Shown here: positions 1-8,478 of the stretch, one piece after another
Numbering within the stretch: the first letter of the stretch is position 1
Layout: the number at the start of each line of letters is the position of its first letter
Assembly (NCBI RefSeq): GCF_002843355.2
Contig: NZ_PJAI02000018.1
Span: 1-64,000 of the forward strand
Direction of reading: 5' to 3'
DNA from: Colwellia echini
Lineage (GTDB): Bacteria > Pseudomonadota > Gammaproteobacteria > Enterobacterales > Alteromonadaceae
DNA: 64,000 nt
Notes under the pieces: generated by a model
Told to the model about the DNA's origin: nothing
What the model saw: the letters and a program-made list of their open reading frames with translations, nothing else
Database searches by the model: none
Translations under genes and position numbers: made by a program

Positions 1-342
1 TACATATTTTCTATATAAATGGCTAAATGGCTAAATGACTTATAATTCTGATATTAAAGAAATTTAAGGAAAAAAAAAGCGCTCAACTAAAAATAGAGAG
101 CGCAATAAACAACATAAAACTTATAACATCAGGGAATAATATTACTATTAAGTAAGAGTGTGCTTTTTCTATTTAGTTCACTTTATTTTAATTTTTGTTA
201 GTCATTAGATAAATTAAATGATCTGATGAGGCAATTATATTGTTGTAATGGCTATAACTATCATTAAATTCCTTTATTAATCACTGCCATTAATTAGTGG
301 ATTCTGGCATTATAAAAAGCAAATATAACAATCATTATTTCT
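1..342. other. Intergenic stretch with one hairpin, no gene seen
   Basis: No convincing coding frame. The only clear structure is a hairpin at 79-103 (GCGCTC paired with GAGCGC), preceded by an A-tract at 70-78. Read on the minus strand this is a stem followed by a U-run, so it would stop leftward transcription. No leftward gene is seen to its right before 1549, so its client is unclear. The rest is AT-rich leader of the lipoprotein gene at 343. Confidence 0.4.
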
Positions 343-963
343 ATGCCTTCATGTAAAACTATATTGTTAACATTGGCAAGCGTATTCTTGCTTACAAGTT
401 GTGCTACGCCTCCACCGAAAAACCCTGAAAATATTTGTGAAATATTCCGCGAACATCATGATTGGTACTTCGACGCTAAAGATGTACGCGAGCGTTGGGG
501 TGTGCCTATTCATGTACCCATGAGTATGATGTATCAAGAAAGTTCATTTCGACATAATGCTGCGCCGCCAATGGACTATCTATTTGGTTTTATCCCCTGG
601 GGACGCGTAAGCACTGCATACGGTTATTCACAAGCTAAAACCATGACCTGGAAAGATTACATTAAAGAAACAGGTAACTCTGGTGCCGACCGTGATGACT
701 TTGCTGATGCAATCGACTTTATGGGTTGGTTTATTTATAAAACTCAAAAAGTGAACGGTGTTTCTAAGTGGGATGCGTACAATCAATATTTAAACTACCA
801 CGAAGGTTGGGGTGGGTTTAGAAAAAAAACTTACTTAAAGAAACCTTGGTTAATAAAAGTGGCTAGAAAAGTTGATGATCGTGCTCGCCGATATAGTAGC
901 CAATTAAAAAGTTGTGAAGAAGAATTGAACCATGGTTGGTTATGGCGATTATTCTTTGGTTAG
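343..963 (+). CDS. SLT-like (lytic transglycosylase fold) lipoprotein
   Basis: A 206-residue protein with a lipoprotein signal peptide (lipobox LLTSC, lipidated Cys20), so probably anchored in the outer membrane. The motif YQESSF (Glu66) followed by PWGRVSTAYGYSQA resembles the catalytic-Glu region and the GLMQ-like segment of transglycosylase SLT domains, which cleave peptidoglycan glycan strands. The later motif YLNYHEGWGGF fits the same fold. It stands alone; a CTAG-rich stretch follows. The substrate is inferred from the family only, and the domain is short, so activity is not certain. Confidence 0.75.
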   Translation: MPSCKTILLTLASVFLLTSCATPPPKNPENICEIFREHHDWYFDAKDVRERWGVPIHVPMSMMYQESSFRHNAAPPMDYLFGFIPWGRVSTAYGYSQAKTMTWKDYIKETGNSGADRDDFADAIDFMGWFIYKTQKVNGVSKWDAYNQYLNYHEGWGGFRKKTYLKKPWLIKVARKVDDRARRYSSQLKSCEEELNHGWLWRLFFG

Positions 964-1548
964 CGATAATACTAGATTCTAGAACTTAGATTCTAGGAAC
1001 TAGGTAGCTAGGGTTTAAGAAATAGGCTTTAGGATCTAAGTTTTAGAAGCTAGGAGTTTAGATATTAGAAATCTAACTGCTAGGGTTAGGTTAGGTATAT
1101 TAGGGGGCGGCTTTTGTGCAATGCATTGCTGTTTCCCCCTTTACGCTAGCAAAGTGAAAGTGTAAAAAATCTGCTGATACAGATGCTTTAATAAACGCTA
1201 TCAATAGTGCGCTGTTTAAGCGTTCCAGATCATCACTAGAGACATTTTTTATCCTACCAAGTTTACTGATTAATAAAAAAACACTCGCATAAATCTTGCC
1301 AAGATGCTCTTTTTACGACAAAAATGCGGCCAAGCTAGCTAGGATAATAGCTCCAGAAATAGCTAGTTAATTTATCAAATTCAGATGAAAAAAAGTCAGT
1401 TTATTTAGTAAATAAATGTTGAAATAGCAAAATGCTGCTGCTGATAGGGGTAGCAATTGTTATCCACAGAAATTGTGGAAAGTTGATAAGGTTATTGGTA
1501 AACCTCTATCTGTGGATAACTTTGTGATTAACTATTAAGGAAAATAAA
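964..1548. other. Intergenic region: CTAG-rich degenerate repeats and paired DnaA boxes
   Basis: About 966-1110 is low-complexity sequence in which TAG/CTAG motifs recur every 6-10 bases. Around 1125-1136 there is a short GCAATGCATTGC palindrome. At 1459-1470 and 1509-1520 lies a perfect 12-bp inverted repeat whose arms each contain a perfect DnaA box (TTATCCACA at 1460-1468; its complement at 1511-1519). No coding frame of note. The right-hand inverted repeat sits just after the 3' end of corB (minus strand) and may also act as its terminator. Confidence 0.6.
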
Positions 1549-2835
1549 TTAGTCTTCTTCTACTTTTTCGCCAATGAAATGTTCAGGCATAACGCGTACC
1601 GATTTTATCATATTGCCGGCCACATCAATTATTTCGACAGGGTAACCAGAGATACGTAAACTAATATTACTTTCTGGTATCTCTTCTAAATATTCAATAA
1701 TTAAGCCGTTCAGGGTTTTAGGGCCATCTGTTGGCAATTCCCATGACATTTCTTTATTAATATCTCTAATATTCGCACTACCATCAACCAAGTAACTGCC
1801 ATCTGACTGCAAGGTAACAGTATCACTTGTTGTCGGTGCCATAGTTGTTGTGAAATCGCCAACAATCTCCTCAAGAATATCTTCTAAGGTCACTAAACCT
1901 TGAATATCACCATATTCATCAACAACAAGACCTAGACGCTCTTTTGCATGCTGAAATTTAATTAATTGAATATTAAGCGGCGTACCTTCGGGAATAAAAT
2001 ATAATTCACGTACTGAACGCAATAGGGTTTCTTTAGTGAATTCTTTCTTAGACAATAGTCTTAACGCATCACGTACATGAATATAACCAACTACATCATC
2101 AATAGTGTCGCGGTATAGTAGTACACGTGTGTGATTGGCTTGGGTAAGTTGCTTTTGAATCTTCTTCCAATCATTATTGATATCAATACCCACTAGTTCA
2201 CTACGTGGGATCATAATATCTTCAACTGACACTTTTTCTAAGTCTAAGATACTAACTAACATATCTTGATCGCGAGGTTGCAATAATGCGCCTGATTCAT
2301 TCACTACAGTTCTTAACTCTTCACTACTTAGACTATGTTGCTCTCGTTGATCAGCATTAATACCTAATAGCATTAAAAAGCCGTTGGTGATCCAGTTGAC
2401 AATAACAACCAATGGGAAAAGTATTTTAAGCAATATAATTAATAATATTGAACTAGGAAAGGCTATTTTTTCAGGATATAAAGCCGCCAATGTTTTTGGC
2501 GTTACTTCCGCAAAAATAAGAATAATTAAGGTTAAAGCTACAGTGGCGATTAAAATCCCCATATCACCGAATAAACGTAAACCTATAACGGTAGCAATAG
2601 CAGAGGCGGCTATGTTAACTAGGTTGTTACCAATAAGAATTAAACCGATAAGACGATCTGGGCGGGCAAGCAGCTTACTTACCCGTTTAGCACCTTTGTG
2701 CTTTTCTTTTTCTAAGTGGCGTAAGCGATATCTATTTAAAGACATCATGCCTGTTTCTGAGCCTGAAAAATAAGCAGACATAAGTATTAAGATGCCAAGA
2801 ATAGTAAAAAGCATCTGGGTGGATATACTGTCCAA
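1549..2835 (-). CDS. corB: CorB/YfjD-type CNNM membrane protein (DUF21-CBS-CorC_HlyC)
   Basis: A 428-residue inner-membrane protein. The first ~150 residues are four hydrophobic segments of the DUF21/CNNM type with the motifs YFSGSETGMMSLNRYRL and ILIFAEVTPKTLAALYPE. A CBS pair follows at about 205-325 (VEDIMIPRSELVGID; GLVVDEYGDIQGLVTLEDILEEIVGD), then a C-terminal CorC_HlyC domain. Members of this family are implicated in magnesium/cobalt transport. In gammaproteobacteria the gene commonly lies beside ypjD and ffh, as here. Transcribed leftward after ypjD with a 140-bp gap. Confidence 0.92.
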   Translation of the reverse strand: MDSISTQMLFTILGILILMSAYFSGSETGMMSLNRYRLRHLEKEKHKGAKRVSKLLARPDRLIGLILIGNNLVNIAASAIATVIGLRLFGDMGILIATVALTLIILIFAEVTPKTLAALYPEKIAFPSSILLIILLKILFPLVVIVNWITNGFLMLLGINADQREQHSLSSEELRTVVNESGALLQPRDQDMLVSILDLEKVSVEDIMIPRSELVGIDINNDWKKIQKQLTQANHTRVLLYRDTIDDVVGYIHVRDALRLLSKKEFTKETLLRSVRELYFIPEGTPLNIQLIKFQHAKERLGLVVDEYGDIQGLVTLEDILEEIVGDFTTTMAPTTSDTVTLQSDGSYLVDGSANIRDINKEMSWELPTDGPKTLNGLIIEYLEEIPESNISLRISGYPVEIIDVAGNMIKSVRVMPEHFIGEKVEED

Positions 2836-2975
2836 AAAGGATATTTCCTATATTAGTTACCATTTAAACACTATTAAAATGACAACAAAAACTAAAATTT
2901 AATTAACCGTGTTGCATTATACATACAGGGTTATAAACATAATAAGGTTAAAAAAAAATTTTTAAAGTACTGTCT

Positions 2976-3767
2976 TTATAAAATGAACTCTTTAACCAAA
3001 CGACTACCAAAGTAAGCTAGGGTTAGTAAACCGCTTGCAGTTAACATCAGTACTAAAACTCGATGACCGCGCCAGCCTTTTACAAAATGCCCCCAAAGGA
3101 TAACACTATAAATTGATAAGGCGAGTAGGGATAATAAAGTTTTATGAGCATTAGCTTTTGCTAGAAAGCCATCTAAAAAAGCAAAACCAATAACTTCACT
3201 AATAAATAATATTACGGTACCCAGCGTTAAAATTTTAAATAATTGTGTTTCAACTTGCATTAGCGGAGGTAAATGCGCAACTGCAGCCAAATTTTTACTC
3301 TTCAGCTTTACGTTGATATAAGTCACTTGAAAAGCAAATAAAGTGGCGATAATTAAAATTGAATAAGCAACTAAAGCAAGACTTATGTGGCTAAGCAAAA
3401 CAAATTTACTGTTTACTAAGGGGATTGAATCTATTGGAGGTAGGAAGATAATAACTAATTGCCATAATCCGGTAAAACCGTAAATAACAGGTAATAACAG
3501 GTTCACTTTAAATTTCAACGCTACTAGGGTTACGACAATAGTAATGGTTAAACTCACTAGCGAAACAACATGAGGTAAATTAAAGTTTAGCGTTTGCTGT
3601 GAAAATAATAAAGCCGCATGAACTAAAATTGCAGCACAAGCCAAACCTAAAACGAGTTTATTATTAGGACCTTCGGGGTGAAATAAGCGTGTAACAACGG
3701 CTAACGTTGCAAGCAAATATAATAAAAAATCTAAACTTGATCCTATAACCAAAAAATCCACTAACAA
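2976..3767 (-). CDS. ypjD: YpjD family inner-membrane protein (CcsA-like fold)
   Basis: 263 residues, almost entirely hydrophobic, with about eight predicted membrane spans. It has the cytochrome c assembly (CcsA/HemX-like) signature, including the H-S-L-A-Y-S region (LLSHISLALVAYSILIIATL) and a conserved WGHFVKGWRGHR segment near the C-terminus. The length matches E. coli YpjD. Its biochemical role is not settled; the fold is shared with haem-handling proteins. It is next to corB on the same strand, the usual arrangement near ffh. Confidence 0.88.
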   Translation of the reverse strand: MLVDFLVIGSSLDFLLYLLATLAVVTRLFHPEGPNNKLVLGLACAAILVHAALLFSQQTLNFNLPHVVSLVSLTITIVVTLVALKFKVNLLLPVIYGFTGLWQLVIIFLPPIDSIPLVNSKFVLLSHISLALVAYSILIIATLFAFQVTYINVKLKSKNLAAVAHLPPLMQVETQLFKILTLGTVILFISEVIGFAFLDGFLAKANAHKTLLSLLALSIYSVILWGHFVKGWRGHRVLVLMLTASGLLTLAYFGSRLVKEFIL

Positions 3768-4027
3768 CCCCTAACGCAACAGAAAAAGAACAGTAAAAAA
3801 TTGATTCTATCAGATAAAATCTTTAGTGCTATGTGAATAGCGCAAAGTATTGACTTAAATTAAAAGTATTGACTTAAATTAAAAGTATTGACTTAAATTA
3901 ACAATACTTTTATTAACTTATATATTAACTTATATATTAACTTATATATTAACTTTCGATATTAACTTAAACCCTCAGGCTAATTAATCAGTTTTCCATC
4001 AAGTACATTAATAGAGAACTAAAGTCG
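3768..4027. repeat. Short tandem repeats between ypjD and the permease gene
   Basis: Three perfect copies of a 19-bp unit occur at 3844-3862, 3863-3881 and 3882-3900 (unit AAAGTATTGACTTAAATTA). The last copy can pair with CAATACTTT at 3902-3910 to form a hairpin. They are followed by about four copies of a 12-bp unit (ATTAACTTATAT) at about 3912-3955. Both genes flanking the region are transcribed leftward, so this lies downstream of the permease and upstream of ypjD. Confidence 0.85.
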
Positions 4028-5260
4028 CTACTTTATCAATAAGCGTCTTAATGGTTTGATCGATAAAAAGACAATAAGCCCTGCACAGCCTAGCCCAAAC
4101 CATTGTGGTAACATTTCATGACTATGCGCCATTTGCTCGGTAATATTAATGTCATAAAACTCAAGTCCAAAATCAAGCAATAAAGCAAAGCCGATAGCGC
4201 TTACTGAAACGCCGAGTAAATAACGAATTAATACTGCGCTGCCCATTTCATTACGAATAACCCCTAAAGTTGAAATGTTAGTTGCAGGGCCTGCCATCAT
4301 AAATACTAACGCTGTACCAGGTGATAACCCGGCCATAATGAAACCTGCGGCAATAGGCGTTGAAGCTGTAGCACAAATATACATAGGAATTGAGATAACA
4401 ATCATCAATAACATAGCAGGTAAACCACTACCGTAACTTAATAAAAACTCTTCAGGTAAAAAGGTACGGATTAATGAAGCAAAAACGAGGCCTATTAATA
4501 ACCAGACAATAATATCGTCTATAAGTTTGGTTGATGCGTAATAAACACCTTGCTTTGTTTTACTGATAAAATCTTGTTTATCTTTAGCGGCAGATTTTTT
4601 TTCACTGGGGCAACACGATGAACTTGTCTTTTCTGATCCTGAGTGCGTATGAGTATCGCTTGTTGCTTTAGCAACTTCATTATTGCTACTACAGCAAGAC
4701 TCTTTTATCAGTGGCTTTTCATCAGAGAGAACTTTTTTAGTACCACAGCACGATTCTTTAACCGTAGGCTCTTCAGCAGGAACAGTTTTCTTACTGCCAC
4801 AACAAGAAGCTGCTTCAGTGAGCTTATGTGCATGAGGCGATTTTACATCTTGCTCTTTTATTGTCGCTACTAATAAACCAGTGATAATAGCTGACATAAT
4901 TGCGGCAATAGGGCGGTAAATAGCAAAAATAGGGCCTAATAAAGCATAAGATACTGATACAGAGTCGATACCTGTTTCTGGAGTAGCTACTAAAAATGAT
5001 GAAGTAGCAGAGGCTGAAGCACCGCTTCGTCTTAACTCTGCGGCAACAGGAATTACACCACATGAACATAATGGTAGTGGTGCACCAATTAGCGCGGCTT
5101 TAACTATGGCTGATTTACCACTACCTAAATGTTTAGTGAGCATTTTACTTGGTACCCAAGCTTTCATTAAGCCGGCGATAAGTAGGCCTAATAATAACCA
5201 AGGGCTTGCTTCTGCGCTAAGATCTAAAAAATTTATAGCTAAAGCGGATAACTGTTCCAT
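4028..5260 (-). CDS. SO_0444-type Cu/Zn efflux permease with Cys-rich loop
   Basis: A 410-residue permease of the DUF318/YraQ (ArsP-like) superfamily. Two hydrophobic halves carry the mirrored motifs GAPLPLCSCGVIPVA (about 60-75) and ICATASTPIAAGFIMAGLSPG (about 290-310). Between them, at about 150-225, is a hydrophilic loop with repeated CCGSKK/CCGTKK/CCSSN/CCPSEKK blocks and THTHS, a plausible thiol/imidazole metal-binding region. This organisation matches the permease family called SO_0444 Cu/Zn efflux. Metal specificity is inferred, not proven. It is inserted between ypjD and ffh. A 17-bp dyad at 5337-5353 lies ~80 bp upstream of its start. Confidence 0.8.
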   Translation of the reverse strand: MEQLSALAINFLDLSAEASPWLLLGLLIAGLMKAWVPSKMLTKHLGSGKSAIVKAALIGAPLPLCSCGVIPVAAELRRSGASASATSSFLVATPETGIDSVSVSYALLGPIFAIYRPIAAIMSAIITGLLVATIKEQDVKSPHAHKLTEAASCCGSKKTVPAEEPTVKESCCGTKKVLSDEKPLIKESCCSSNNEVAKATSDTHTHSGSEKTSSSCCPSEKKSAAKDKQDFISKTKQGVYYASTKLIDDIIVWLLIGLVFASLIRTFLPEEFLLSYGSGLPAMLLMIVISIPMYICATASTPIAAGFIMAGLSPGTALVFMMAGPATNISTLGVIRNEMGSAVLIRYLLGVSVSAIGFALLLDFGLEFYDINITEQMAHSHEMLPQWFGLGCAGLIVFLSIKPLRRLLIK

Positions 5261-5582
5261 TTATAATTTACCTATAGTTAAAACTGTATTTATCAATATG
5301 TTTACTAGAACTTTTACGTGAACAGATACGAAGTAATTATTCTTGAAGAATAAAAGCATACTCTTACTTTTACTTATTTCGTACTCAGGTTACTTAGTAT
5401 CTGCATCATTAAAATCAACCTTACTATAGCATGGCAATCTTTTTCATCGCACGATTAGTTAACCTAGAAAGCCAATTTTCTAACGACTAAATTGTATGTA
5501 AGAGTATCTGCTGTCGCATCTTCTATATATTTGCGTATAATAGCAGCATTAAATTTTCCAATATTAGCTGTTAGAGTATTTC
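5261..5582. promoter_or_regulatory. Divergent intergenic region: dyad and ffh -10 element
   Basis: This separates the leftward permease from rightward ffh. A perfect 17-bp dyad (TTATTCTT-G-AAGAATAA) sits at 5337-5353, on the permease side, and could be an operator. A consensus -10 hexamer TATAAT lies at 5536-5541, 42 bp before the ffh start. No strong -35 hexamer is visible at the right distance. No small gene seen. Confidence 0.5.
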
Positions 5583-6965
5583 ATGTTTGACAATCTTTCC
5601 GAACGCTTAAGTAAAACGCTTAAAAATATTAGTGGCCGTGGCCGTTTAACCGAAGACAATATCAAAGATACTTTACGTGAAGTACGCATGGCATTGCTTG
5701 AAGCTGACGTAGCTTTACCGGTAATTCGAGAATTTGTAGCCAAAGTTAAAGAGCAAGCCGTTGGCACCGACGTTTCTAAAAGCCTTACTCCTGGGCAAGT
5801 TTTTGTAAAAATAGTACAAAAAGAACTTGAATCAGCGATGGGTGAAATCAACGAAGGTCTTGATTTAAGAGCCGCACCACCTGCTGTTGTATTAATGGCG
5901 GGTTTACAAGGTGCAGGTAAAACTACCTCCGTTGCTAAGCTAGCTAAATTTTTAACTGAGCGTGAGAAGAAAAAAGTATTGGTGGTGAGTGCCGATGTTT
6001 ATCGTCCAGCGGCTATTAAACAACTTGAAACCTTAGCAAATGAAATTAATGTCGGCTTTTTTCCAAGTGACATAAAACAAAAACCTATTGATATTGCTAA
6101 TGCGGCAATTGATCACGCTAAGAAAAATCATTATGACGTATTAATTGTTGATACCGCGGGTCGCTTACATATTGATGCAGATATGATGAGTGAGATTCAA
6201 CAACTTCATGCGGCAATCAACCCGATAGAAACATTATTTACTGTTGATGCAATGACGGGTCAAGATGCGGCAAATACCGCTAAAGCCTTTAATGATGCAT
6301 TACCACTTACCGGTGTAATATTAACTAAAACTGATGGTGATGCTCGCGGTGGTGCGGCGTTATCAATTCGTCATATTACTGGCAAACCTATTAAATTTAT
6401 GGGTGTTGGTGAGAAAATAGAAGCACTTGAGCCGTTCCACCCAGACCGTATAGCCTCACGTATCTTAGGTATGGGTGATGTACTATCACTTGTTGAAGAA
6501 ATAGAACAAAAAGTTGATAAACAACAAGCTGAAAAACTTGCCAAGAAAATGCAAAGCGGTAAAGGTTTTAGCTTAGAAGATTTCCGTGATCAACTCGTGC
6601 AAATGAAAAGCATGGGCGGCATGATGGGCATGATGGACAAATTACCAGGTATGGGTAATATGGCTGATAAAGTTAAAGACGGCATGGGCGATAAAGTTAC
6701 TGTACAAATGGAAGCCATCATTAATTCGATGACACCAGGTGAGCGTGAACGTCCTGATATTATTAAAGGCTCTCGTAAACGCCGTATTGCGCTAGGCTCA
6801 GGTACGCAAATTCAAGACGTAAACAAGTTACTTAAACAGTTTACGCAAATGCAAAAAATGATGAAAAAAATGTCAGCTAAAGGCGGCATGAAAAAAATGA
6901 TGCGTGGCATGCAAGGTATGATGCCACCAGGTATGGGCGGCGGTGGCGGTATGTTCGGTCGTTAA
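5583..6965 (+). CDS. ffh: Signal recognition particle GTPase Ffh
   Basis: 460 residues with the full SRP54 layout: the N domain (1-90), the G domain (about 100-295) with P-loop GLQGAGKTTS, DTAGR and TKTDGDARGG, and a Met-rich M domain (about 325-460) with repeated KMxxMGGMMGMM-like stretches and a Gly-rich tail ending GGGGGMFGR. With 4.5S RNA it recognises signal sequences of nascent inner-membrane proteins and docks with FtsY. The start lies directly after a TTAGAG-like ribosome site. A strong terminator follows at 6992-7015. Confidence 0.98.
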   Translation: MFDNLSERLSKTLKNISGRGRLTEDNIKDTLREVRMALLEADVALPVIREFVAKVKEQAVGTDVSKSLTPGQVFVKIVQKELESAMGEINEGLDLRAAPPAVVLMAGLQGAGKTTSVAKLAKFLTEREKKKVLVVSADVYRPAAIKQLETLANEINVGFFPSDIKQKPIDIANAAIDHAKKNHYDVLIVDTAGRLHIDADMMSEIQQLHAAINPIETLFTVDAMTGQDAANTAKAFNDALPLTGVILTKTDGDARGGAALSIRHITGKPIKFMGVGEKIEALEPFHPDRIASRILGMGDVLSLVEEIEQKVDKQQAEKLAKKMQSGKGFSLEDFRDQLVQMKSMGGMMGMMDKLPGMGNMADKVKDGMGDKVTVQMEAIINSMTPGERERPDIIKGSRKRRIALGSGTQIQDVNKLLKQFTQMQKMMKKMSAKGGMKKMMRGMQGMMPPGMGGGGGMFGR

Positions 6966-6991
6966 TCTCCGTTGACATAATATCTTATTTT

Positions 6992-7015
6992 AAAGGCTGC
7001 ACTTGCAGCCTTTTT
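6992..7015 (+). terminator. Rho-independent terminator of ffh
   Basis: The stem AAAGGCTGC pairs with GCAGCCTTT across a 4-base loop and runs into a T-tract. It lies 26 bp after the ffh stop codon. Confidence 0.9.
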
Positions 7016-7149
7016 GAACAACAGACTAAAATATTGTTAACGACTGCAAGTAATCTACTATTCATTAGACTCACGTTAACTAGGCTCTAAATAAAGCCAA
7101 CACAAACATAAAGTTTAATTATTTTGTTATTGTTTTGTTACACCTTTAA

Positions 7150-8115
7150 ATTTTTCTATCAAGTAATTTAACAGAGCTCAGTAACTATTTTTTTGATGCA
7201 AACAAACGCATCTATTTTGTTTATTTACTCTCTGCACTGTTATTAACCTTACCTGTATTTATAGCACAGAGTTCTGGGTATTCTTTCTCAGCCTTTCTAC
7301 GCTTTTTGTTTCCTAAAGGCACTTATAACCACCAATCAGCCAAATTTGATTACGCCTTGTTAGTGATTAATAAGTTAATTAAATCAGCACTTTTTCCATT
7401 AATTGTTATTTCAATGGCTCCAATTGCCATAGCAATATCGTCGGGTATTGAATCTATTTTTGGTTACTTAAAACCTTTAGTTTTACCGCATGGCGTTATC
7501 ATCGCCATTTTCACTTTAGTTTTATTTGTGTTTGACGATCTTACTCGCTTTCTTTTACATTATTTATTACACAAGTTACCGGCGCTGTGGGAGTTTCACA
7601 AAGTACATCATTCAGCATTAGTACTAACACCATTCACTATTTACCGAAGTCATCCGGTTGAAAGTCTATTGTATGCTTTTAGAATGGTATTAACTCAAGG
7701 GGTAGTGGTCGGCGTTTGTTATTATTTTTTTGGCCCTACATTAAAAATGTATGATATTTTGGGAGCTAACGCCTTTGTTTTTGCTTTTAATGTATTAGGA
7801 TCCAATATACGCCATAGTCATATCTGGTTGAGTTGGGGTAATAAAATAGAAAACTATTTTATTAGTCCTGCACAACATCAAATTCATCATAGCGATCAAG
7901 CAAAACACTTCGACAAAAACTTTGGTTCGGCACTCGCTATTTGGGATAGATTATTTGCTTGTCATATCAAAGCGTCAACGATAAAAGTAAAACAAGGCGA
8001 AAAGATAACTTACGGCATCAGTGTTAATCACCAAGGGCATAACAGTTTAGCTCAACTTTATTTTGAACCGTTCAAAAAAGCTTATCAAAGTATATTCAGC
8101 AAACCAAAAGAATAG
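7150..8115 (+). CDS. Sterol desaturase / fatty acid hydroxylase family protein; start codon unusual
   Basis: An integral-membrane di-iron oxygenase-type protein. It shows the His clusters of the family: HYLLH (near 7558), HKVHH (near 7597), then HSH (near 7813) and HQIHH (near 7876). These would hold a di-iron centre that hydroxylates or desaturates a lipid. From a canonical codon the frame only opens at TTG 7306 (269 residues), which would remove the first membrane span. The same frame is open back to 7150 and reads ELSNYFFDANKRIYFVYLLS, a typical N-terminus, yet contains no ATG/GTG/TTG. I place the start at ATT 7150; a lost start codon is the alternative. Confidence 0.7.
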   Translation: MFLSSNLTELSNYFFDANKRIYFVYLLSALLLTLPVFIAQSSGYSFSAFLRFLFPKGTYNHQSAKFDYALLVINKLIKSALFPLIVISMAPIAIAISSGIESIFGYLKPLVLPHGVIIAIFTLVLFVFDDLTRFLLHYLLHKLPALWEFHKVHHSALVLTPFTIYRSHPVESLLYAFRMVLTQGVVVGVCYYFFGPTLKMYDILGANAFVFAFNVLGSNIRHSHIWLSWGNKIENYFISPAQHQIHHSDQAKHFDKNFGSALAIWDRLFACHIKASTIKVKQGEKITYGISVNHQGHNSLAQLYFEPFKKAYQSIFSKPKE

Positions 8116-8478
8116 CGGTGTTGATCAGGCTTAGCCGTTATTAATCTTAACTTCGGTTATTATGTTCAGCACTTTTTCATAGCCTAGCTATACTTATACC
8201 AGTTGAAATAATAAATTAATCATCTTCAAAGATATAAATAATCAATTTCTGCGTTGCGCTCAATCCCAATAGCCAACTATTACTCAATTATGCGCTTTGA
8301 ACTTGACTATTTATCCTTATCGAATTTTGGGCAATTTTTTTAATTCCGTTGCTATTAAAAAACAGTCGATGGCTAATTGTGCTTTAATGAGACTGGTTTA
8401 TTGATATTAGTTTTATAAGATTGGTATAAGCGATTGATTGTGTTTTAAGTATTAAAATGTAGTGTGGAGTATTGAATA
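8116..8478. mobile_element. Intergenic region with a possible MITE-like element (8193-8430)
   Basis: Ends at 8193-8201 (CTTATACCA) and 8422-8430 (TGGTATAAG) are perfect 9-bp inverted repeats enclosing about 240 bp of non-coding sequence. Similar ATACCAA/TTGGTAT ends recur at 12497-12511, 42031-42189 and 61126-61153. No transposase is present. It could be a small non-autonomous element or a dispersed palindromic repeat. The promoter of the GGDEF-EAL gene must lie at its right edge. Confidence 0.4.

Noticed and set aside
1460..1519. Chromosomal replication origin
   Set aside because: Only two DnaA boxes, no AT-rich unwinding cluster of note and no dnaA, gyrB, rpmH or parAB genes near.
2384..2773. 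129-codon frame antisense to corB
   Set aside because: Shadow of the membrane region of corB with no independent signals.
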